Part shown: positions 33,740 to 38,955 of the stretch, in pieces
Layout: every line of letters begins with the position of its first letter
Numbering within the stretch: the stretch's first letter is position 1
NCBI GenBank assembly: GCA_946482165.1
Contig: CAMLQS010000006.1
Coordinates: 1 to 38,955, forward strand
Source: an uncultured Verrucomicrobiota bacterium
Lineage (GTDB): Bacteria; Verrucomicrobiota; Verrucomicrobiae; Opitutales; Opitutaceae
Length of the DNA stretch: 38,955 bases
Direction: 5' to 3'
The notes under the pieces: generated by a model
Seen by the model: only the letters and a program-made list of their open reading frames with translations
What the model was told of the DNA's origin: nothing
Database searches by the model: none
Program-made: the position numbers and the translations under genes

Positions 33740-34969
33740 ATGCGCCTACCCCTGCTCGTCTGCTGTTTCGCCGCCTTGTCCAGCCTTGGTTTCGCCGCCG
33801 ATTCGGAACTTGGCCGCCGGTCTCCTCCGGAACGACGGACCATCGTTGATCGCGTCACCGGCCGCTCGCTCGTCACGCTCACCGACGCGCCGAGCCATGA
33901 GATGAAGATCTACCAAACCCACCCGCAGTGGGCCTCGGACGGCACGCACATCATTTTCCGCTCTTCGGAGCGCAATCCCGCGAAGACGCCGCAGGCTTAC
34001 GCGGTCAACGAAATCACGGGCGACATCGTCCAGCTCACCGACGGGCCGGATGTCGACACCTACTCGCTCAATGTCTCGCGCCACGGCATGCGGCTTTTTT
34101 TCCTCCGGGGAAAGCCCGCCGAAGGTCCGCAACGCCTCGTGGTCCTCGACATGGCGGCCGTGCTGGCCGACAGCGCGGCGGGCGCGGTGAAGGAGCGCTC
34201 CGCCTACGAACGCCAGATCGCCACGCTGCCCGCCGAGCACAAGGGCGCGGGCGGCTTCGACATCGATGCGGACGAGAGCGCGGCCTACTTCGGTGTTCGT
34301 TTCGAGGACGGTCCGCCGCGCGAACCCGGCAAACCCATTCCGCAGGTGCCGAGCGGCATTGCCGCCATCGACCTCAAAACCGGCGAATACCGCATCGTGC
34401 TGCGCACGCCCTACCTCATGGGGCATGTGCAGGTGAATCCTTGGGTGCCGGGCGAAATCATCTATTGCAACGAAACCGGCGGCGACGCGCCGCAGCGGAT
34501 CTGGGCGGTGCGCTCCGACGGCACGGGCAACCGGCCGATATTCAAGGAAGCCGACACGGACTGGGTGACCCATGAGGTGGTGGTCGACCGGGACACCCTT
34601 ATTTTCAATATCATGGGGCACACCCCCGAGCTGCGGAAGCGCCCGACGGGAATCATGGCGATCAACCTCCGCACCGACGACGTGACGCCGCTCGGACAGA
34701 TCACGCGCGGCCAAGGATTTTGGCACAGCCACGGCACGCCCGACGGACGCTGGGCCGCGGGAGACAATTTCGACGGCGAAATCTTTTTGGTGAACCGCCG
34801 CACGGGCACGATCCGCCTCGTCTCGACGGGACACGTGATGAAGCCCGACCACACGCATCCGAACTTCAGTCCCGACGGAACGCGAATCCTCGTGCAATCC
34901 GGCATGCTGAGTGGAGGCAAGAGCCTCGACCTCATGCTCATCCCGGTGCCCGAGACGGCGACCGAGTAG
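33740..34969 (+). CDS. Exported oligogalacturonate lyase-like protein (PL22)
   Basis: This 409-residue protein has a signal peptide (MRLPLLVCCFAALSSLGFAA) followed by a seven-bladed beta-propeller of the PL22 oligogalacturonate lyase type. The Tol/WD40-like blade phrases are WASDGTHIIFRSSE, NFSPDGTRILVQS and MRLFFLRG. Histidines in the positions expected of the family's Mn-binding and catalytic centre are visible: His229 (LMGHVQVNPW), His278 (DWVTHEVVV), His329/His331 (FWHSHGTPDGRW) and His371/His373 (PDHTHPNFSP). Known PL22 enzymes act on short oligogalacturonates, usually in the cytoplasm, so the signal peptide is notable. It lies 121 bases downstream of the DUF6250-like gene on the same strand. 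Another exported propeller hydrolase is possible. Confidence 0.82.
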   Translation: MRLPLLVCCFAALSSLGFAADSELGRRSPPERRTIVDRVTGRSLVTLTDAPSHEMKIYQTHPQWASDGTHIIFRSSERNPAKTPQAYAVNEITGDIVQLTDGPDVDTYSLNVSRHGMRLFFLRGKPAEGPQRLVVLDMAAVLADSAAGAVKERSAYERQIATLPAEHKGAGGFDIDADESAAYFGVRFEDGPPREPGKPIPQVPSGIAAIDLKTGEYRIVLRTPYLMGHVQVNPWVPGEIIYCNETGGDAPQRIWAVRSDGTGNRPIFKEADTDWVTHEVVVDRDTLIFNIMGHTPELRKRPTGIMAINLRTDDVTPLGQITRGQGFWHSHGTPDGRWAAGDNFDGEIFLVNRRTGTIRLVSTGHVMKPDHTHPNFSPDGTRILVQSGMLSGGKSLDLMLIPVPETATE

Positions 34970-35326
34970 GACCGCCAAGCGACGGGATCGCGCCTAGCAG
35001 CCTATATCGGGTATTTTTTCGGATTATCCACAGAGCCGAGCCAGAGCGCGGACACAGAGGTCACGGAGGAAAGATCGATCAGGATTTCTGAAATACGGAT
35101 TGGCTCTGTGCTCTCCGTGTCAGAGCTCTGTGTCCTCCGTGACGAAAAATCATCGCTCGGAATGCGGAGGTAGCCCGAAAATATCCGTGTTACCGGCTAC
35201 TAGTTTGGCGGGCATGGAATCGAGCCGGCCGGCCTCGCGAGGGCTTGACGGTAAAACAAGGCTTCTCGCGCGTGTGGCTGCAAATGCGCCCGCGCGCGTT
35301 TCTCTTGATGGGATTACCCCGATCCC
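34970..35326. other. Intergenic region with 'CACAGAGG' inverted repeat
   Basis: This 357-base gap separates the PL22-like and glycoside hydrolase genes. Its centre is the inverted repeat at 35028-35144 (separate entry). The stretch 35145-35326 should hold the promoter of the hydrolase gene. I see no secure -35/-10 pair, and no protein-like open frame. Confidence 0.5.
35028..35144. repeat. Inverted repeat 'GACACAGAGGTCACGGAGG' type
   Basis: The left arm CCACAGAGCCGAGCCAGAGC then GACACAGAGGTCACGGAGG matches, as reverse complement, the right arm GGCTCTGTGCTCTCCGTGTC then CTCTGTGTCCTCCGTGACG. The same words occur inside the ligase fusion gene at 22556-22612. Confidence 0.75.
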
Positions 35327-37402
35327 ATGCGCATTCACCGTGTCTTCTCGGTTTGCTCGGCTTCCTCGGTTTCGGTCTCCGTCGCTCGTTTCGCCGCCGC
35401 CGCGCTGTTGATCGGAGTCCCGTCGCCCCGCCGACTTTTCGCGAGCGAAGCCCCGTCTCCGCTGCTTGTCGCCGCCGGGCTCCGCGGCAAGGCCACGATC
35501 GCCGGCGACACTCCCCTCATCCTTGCCCCCGCGCAGGGAAATTGGGATCTGTCGCGGCACGACTCGCTCTTTTTCACCGTAAGCAACCCCGGCCGTGAAC
35601 GCGTCACGGTCTGGGCGCGCGCGGAGAATCCCGGGGCGCGGGGTGTGACGGACAACGCGCGGAACGCGCTCGTGCTCGAACCCGGCGCGAGAGGCGAGTT
35701 GCGCCTGCGGCTGATACGCCGGCCGAAAGATCCGGGCTACGCGCCGTTCAAGCCCTTCTTCATGTATTTCAAGAACCTGAACGTGCGCGACAACACCCTG
35801 GATCCCGCGTCGGTCGCGCGCGTGGTCGTGTGGCTGGAGGGCGACGCGGACGAGGTGAAGGTCGTGCTCGAGACGGTGGCGGCGCGCGGCGGGGGCGACG
35901 CCGGCCCGGCGCCGTTTTTGCCCTTCGTCGATCGCTACGGCCAATACAAGCACGCCGACTGGCCGGACAAGATCCACTCCGACGCGGATTTCGAGGCGGT
36001 GAAAAAGAAGGACGCCGCCGACATGGCCGCCAACCCGGGCCCGGCGGATTGGGACAAATGGGGCGGCTGGAAAAACGGTCCGCGGCGCAAGGCCACGGGG
36101 TATTTCCGCGCCGAGAAGGTGGACGGGAAATGGTGGCTCGTGACGCCCGACGGCACGCTGTTCTGGTCCTACGGCCCCACCGGCGTGAGCGCGGGAGGCG
36201 AGGGGAGCCCGGTGACCGACAAGGAAACCTGGTTCGATGAACTGCCGGCCGCCGACGGGCCCGCGGCCAAATATTGGGGCCGCGGCCGCGGGGCGCGCTA
36301 CATGTATTACGAGACGGGCAAGGAGTGGCGCTCCTTCTCGTTTTCGGGGTTGAACGCCGAGCGCAAATACGGGCCGGACTGGAGAGAGGTGACGGCCGAG
36401 GGGCTGCACGCCCGGCTGCGTAACTGGGGAATGAATACGATGGCCAACTGGTCGGACCCGGTCGTCTACCTGAAACGGAAGACGCCCTACGTGGTGGCGG
36501 TCGGCTCGGGCCCGCTGCGGCTCGATCATTTCCCGGACGTCTTCGATCCGGCCTTCGCGCGGGCGGTCAACGAGGCGATGGACCGGCAGAAAAGCACGAC
36601 CGCCGGAGACCCGTGGAACCTTGGCTACTTCGTCGACAACGAGCTCACCTGGGGCGCGGGCCGCGGCGCGATGCGCGCTGCCGAAGGCGCGCTAAAGGCA
36701 TCCGCCGAGTCGGGCACGAAGAAGGCCTTTGTCGGTCATCTGAAGACGAGGCACCGCGAGCTCCCGGCCCTGAATCGTGCCTGGGGCACGAAGCACGCCT
36801 CGTGGAATGCCCTGCTTGAGGAGCGCGCGCTGCCCGAGCCGCAGACGGAGGCGTTCAAGGCGGATTGCGCGGACTTCGGCCTGAAGATGGCCGAGAAATA
36901 CTTCTCCACCGTCCGCGCAGCCGTGAAGCGCGTGGCGCCGAACAACCTCTATCTCGGCTGCCGTTTCCATGGGCACATCGATCGTTCCGTCGTCGAGATC
37001 GCCGCGAAATACTGCGATGTGATCGGCTACAACATCTACGAGCGCCCCTCGGGCCGTCTGAACCAGTATCGCGACGCGGTGGACGCGCCCTTTATCGTCG
37101 GCGAGTTCGGCGTGACGAGCGACCTCGGTCAAACTCCGTGGCGCGGGCAGGTGATGACGCAGGATCAGGGCGAGCGACTTCGCGACATGGAGCGCTGGCT
37201 CGACGAAGCTTTCGCGCACCCCGCGCTCGTGGGAGCGCATTTTTTCCAGTTTCGCGATCAGCCCCTCACCGGCCGGGCGGACGGCGAAGCGACGCTGCGG
37301 GGGTTTCTCAACGTGGCCGACACGCCGCATTTTGATCTGGTGCAATTGAACCGCCGCCTCGCCTACAAGCTCTATGAGACGAGGACGGGCGGACGACCCT
37401 GA
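35327..37402 (+). CDS. Exported clan GH-A glycoside hydrolase (GH50/GH42-like, beta-agarase or beta-galactosidase type)
   Basis: This 691-residue protein has an N-terminal signal peptide (about 1-40, VARFAAAALLIGVP then LFASEA). A beta-sandwich domain follows (about 45-195, NWDLSRHDSLFFTVSNPGRE), then a TIM-barrel catalytic domain from about 240. The clan GH-A catalytic pair is readable: acid/base Glu439 in LGYFVDNELTWG and nucleophile Glu593 in FIVGEFGVTSD. The order (sandwich, barrel) and the DNEL motif resemble GH50 agarases and GH42-like galactosidases. The pectin neighbourhood suggests a beta-galactoside substrate such as galactan or arabinogalactan side chains rather than agar. Its stop is close to a GH2-like remnant on the other strand, an apparent rearrangement junction. 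Family number is uncertain. Confidence 0.8.
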   Translation: MRIHRVFSVCSASSVSVSVARFAAAALLIGVPSPRRLFASEAPSPLLVAAGLRGKATIAGDTPLILAPAQGNWDLSRHDSLFFTVSNPGRERVTVWARAENPGARGVTDNARNALVLEPGARGELRLRLIRRPKDPGYAPFKPFFMYFKNLNVRDNTLDPASVARVVVWLEGDADEVKVVLETVAARGGGDAGPAPFLPFVDRYGQYKHADWPDKIHSDADFEAVKKKDAADMAANPGPADWDKWGGWKNGPRRKATGYFRAEKVDGKWWLVTPDGTLFWSYGPTGVSAGGEGSPVTDKETWFDELPAADGPAAKYWGRGRGARYMYYETGKEWRSFSFSGLNAERKYGPDWREVTAEGLHARLRNWGMNTMANWSDPVVYLKRKTPYVVAVGSGPLRLDHFPDVFDPAFARAVNEAMDRQKSTTAGDPWNLGYFVDNELTWGAGRGAMRAAEGALKASAESGTKKAFVGHLKTRHRELPALNRAWGTKHASWNALLEERALPEPQTEAFKADCADFGLKMAEKYFSTVRAAVKRVAPNNLYLGCRFHGHIDRSVVEIAAKYCDVIGYNIYERPSGRLNQYRDAVDAPFIVGEFGVTSDLGQTPWRGQVMTQDQGERLRDMERWLDEAFAHPALVGAHFFQFRDQPLTGRADGEATLRGFLNVADTPHFDLVQLNRRLAYKLYETRTGGRP

Positions 37403-37634
37403 CCGACGCTGGAGTCAACGGCTGGAATGAGGCGTCGTCGTGGCCGGTCGACTCGAAGCCCTCGTGTTCCGCCGTGCCGGTCTCGCCCGCCACCGTGCGC
37501 CAGCCGGCGTTGAAAAGAGTCGCCCGTCGCGGCTCGGCGGAGACCTCGACGGCTCCAGCGGAGCACAGGCAGACCAATGCAAGCGAGACAAGGAGCGTCA
37601 GCCTCGCGAGAAGCGGTAACGGTCGGTCGCTCAA
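37398..37634 (-). pseudogene. Truncated remnant of a GH2-like gene N-terminus
   Basis: A TTG start (37632-37634) overlaps the GH31 stop by four bases (TTGA). It encodes a signal-peptide-like stretch (LPLLARLTLLVSLALVCLCS, then AGAVEVSA) followed by phrases typical of the sugar-binding N-terminus of GH2 enzymes (RATLFNAGWRTVAGE ... HDDASFQPLTPASV). The resemblance ends near 37398, where the frame enters the antisense of the convergent glycoside hydrolase gene and runs on without family likeness to a stop at 37308. The catalytic part is absent. I read this as a remnant left by a deletion or rearrangement; a short secreted peptide is less likely. Confidence 0.5.
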
Positions 37635-38955
37635 AGGCGGCGCGACACTTTGCGGCCGGTGTAGCGGACCGTGGTCGTCTTCGCGGCGGGCTCGAGGCCG
37701 GCGCCGCTTTCCGGGATCACGAGGACGATCTGAAACTCGCGCTCCTTAAGCATGCCGGGGAAACCGCCGCGGATGGCGCCGATCGTCAGCTCGCGGCGTT
37801 TGTCGTTCCAGGTGATCGGAATCACCGAGTGCGCGCCCTTCTGGTAGTCCCAGCCTTCGCCGGCGTCCTCGTAGAGGTGGTAGGAAGCGTCGGCGCCCGG
37901 ATAGACGCGCAGCTCGAGCGGAGCCGAGAGGGCTTCGGCGGAGTGTTGCACGCGAGGTCCGAGCGGCAGGATTGCGCCGGCTTTCACGAAAAGCGGGGGA
38001 TGAGACAGCGGGGCGTCGGCCTTGATGGTTTGACCGCCGGACCGCGGCCGGCCGGTCCAGAAGTCGATCCACGCGGAGTTTTTTGGCAGGTAAACGTCCA
38101 CGCTGCCGGGGGCGTCTTTCACCGGAGTGGAGTTTCGGCTATACAGCATGGGCGCAAGCACCGGCGCGATCATGAGCTCGTTGCCGACCATGAACTGGGT
38201 CTTCAGGTCGTGGGTCCGGGCATCCTCGGGATACGCGAAGGCGACGGGGCGAATCCATGAGGCGTTTTGGCGCGAGACTTGTCCGCTCAAGGAGTAGAAA
38301 TGCGGCAGCAGGCGATAGCGCAGGTCGATGGTCCCGATGATGGCGTCGTAAAACGGCGTGCCGGGCTCGCCGAAGCGCCACGGCTCGCGCGGGGTATCCG
38401 TTCCGTGGCTACGGAACATCGGAAGGAACGCGCCGAATTGCAGCCAGCGCGTGTAGAGCTCGCGGTAGCCGAGGTCGGCCACGCCCTTGTCGAACTGCCC
38501 GCGCCAGAACCATTGGGACCTGCGGGCCACGAAGAACGCGCCGACGTCCGTGGTGACATAGGGGTAGCCGGCCGCGCTCATGCTCTGCATGGAGGCGACT
38601 TCCTTCGCGAGCGTCTCCCAGCTGGCGGTGATGTCGCCCGTCCAGATGACCGAGCCGGTGCGCTGGCCTCCGGCGTAGGTGGAGCGGGTGAGGTTGAGCA
38701 CGCGCCGGTCGGGCGCGGCGGCGCGCTGGTTTTCGAAGATGCCGATCCCGCTCCGGAGGCCGTAGGCGTTGAGGTGTTGCGGGTCGATGATTTTGGCCAG
38801 GCCGGCGATGTTGGCGGCGTCCGGATCGGCGGGGCGGTCCTTTTGCCAGTCCGCGTTTTCGGGTTCGGTGGAATCGCACCACCAGCCGTCCATGCCGTGC
38901 CGGCCAAAGGGCTTCCACGCGGCGGTTTCCCAGTAGAGTTTGCGCGCCTCGGGAC
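37631..38955 (-). CDS. GH31 family alpha-glycosidase (5' end outside window)
   Basis: The C-terminal 441 or so residues of a GH31 enzyme are visible, with the frame open to the right edge. The catalytic barrel shows the nucleophile region GMDGWWCDSTEPENADW and the acid/base region VIWTGDITASWETL, followed by YVTTDVGAFF, LQFGAFLPMFRSHGTDTPRE and YRLLPHFYSL. These are the usual GH31 alpha-glucosidase/alpha-xylosidase landmarks. The proximal C-terminal sheet (PPLFVKAGAILPLGP) and a DUF5110-like end (LELRVYPGADASYHLYEDAG) complete it. It likely removes alpha-linked glucose or xylose from oligosaccharides; export cannot be judged without the N-terminus. It ends in a TTGA overlap with a GH2-like remnant. 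Confidence 0.92.
   Translation of the reverse strand, partial: PEARKLYWETAAWKPFGRHGMDGWWCDSTEPENADWQKDRPADPDAANIAGLAKIIDPQHLNAYGLRSGIGIFENQRAAAPDRRVLNLTRSTYAGGQRTGSVIWTGDITASWETLAKEVASMQSMSAAGYPYVTTDVGAFFVARRSQWFWRGQFDKGVADLGYRELYTRWLQFGAFLPMFRSHGTDTPREPWRFGEPGTPFYDAIIGTIDLRYRLLPHFYSLSGQVSRQNASWIRPVAFAYPEDARTHDLKTQFMVGNELMIAPVLAPMLYSRNSTPVKDAPGSVDVYLPKNSAWIDFWTGRPRSGGQTIKADAPLSHPPLFVKAGAILPLGPRVQHSAEALSAPLELRVYPGADASYHLYEDAGEGWDYQKGAHSVIPITWNDKRRELTIGAIRGGFPGMLKEREFQIVLVIPESGAGLEPAAKTTTVRYTGRKVSRRL

Noticed and set aside
35150..36529. 459-codon minus-strand frame opposite the clan GH-A hydrolase
   Set aside because: The plus-strand frame has a signal peptide and both catalytic glutamates. 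The minus frame is Arg/Val/His-rich antisense.

Overview
This 38,955-base window is GC-rich and gene-dense. It looks like a chromosomal stretch from a Verrucomicrobiota bacterium, probably of the Opitutaceae type. That assignment is an inference from three things: the gene content, the near absence of Shine-Dalgarno motifs, and many degenerate 'TTAACCACGGA/TTAACGCAGAG' inverted repeats between genes. No rRNA, tRNA, CRISPR array, intact insertion sequence or phage module was seen.

Left part (1-9.5 kb): the tail of an unrecognised gene is followed by a three-hairpin palindrome, a giant coiled-coil AAA 'DNA repair ATPase' (1,759 aa) and a translationally coupled small partner. Then come single housekeeping-type genes: a RidA-family protein, a spermidine-synthase-like methyltransferase fold, a GatB/YqeY protein and a dienelactone-hydrolase-like enzyme. 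Inverted repeats separate them. One is a 184-bp near-perfect long palindrome flanked by TA that supplies the stop codon of the gene before it.

Signalling (9.7-13.7 kb, minus strand): three overlapping genes encode a periplasmic YfiR-like protein, a CHASE8-HAMP histidine kinase and a soluble REC-HisKA-HATPase-REC hybrid kinase. It looks like the input half of the YfiR/YfiN system attached to a phosphorelay instead of a diguanylate cyclase. A large signal peptidase I gene is divergent from it.

DNA repair (15.5-28.5 kb): a minus-strand cluster holds the complete ligase-associated DNA-damage set. The MBL-fold exonuclease is fused to the ATP-dependent DNA ligase (940 aa) and is followed by the Lhr-like DEXH helicase, the PdeM metallophosphoesterase, a NYN-LOTUS protein and a YhaM-like OB-HD nuclease. 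Dispersed repeats have been absorbed in frame into the helicase (two internal inserts and the stop codon) and into the fusion linker. DoxX and AI-2E transporter genes follow, and a full-length UvrA is divergent from them.

Polysaccharide use (28.5 kb to the end): the genes are a GH112 phosphorylase, a PL11 rhamnogalacturonan lyase, a DUF6250-like secreted protein, an exported PL22-like oligogalacturonate lyase, a clan GH-A glycoside hydrolase and a truncated-by-window GH31 enzyme with a GH2-like remnant behind it. Together they suggest breakdown of rhamnogalacturonan I: lyases cut the backbone outside the cytoplasm, and GH112 phosphorolyses a galactosyl disaccharide, possibly galactosyl-rhamnose, inside the cell.
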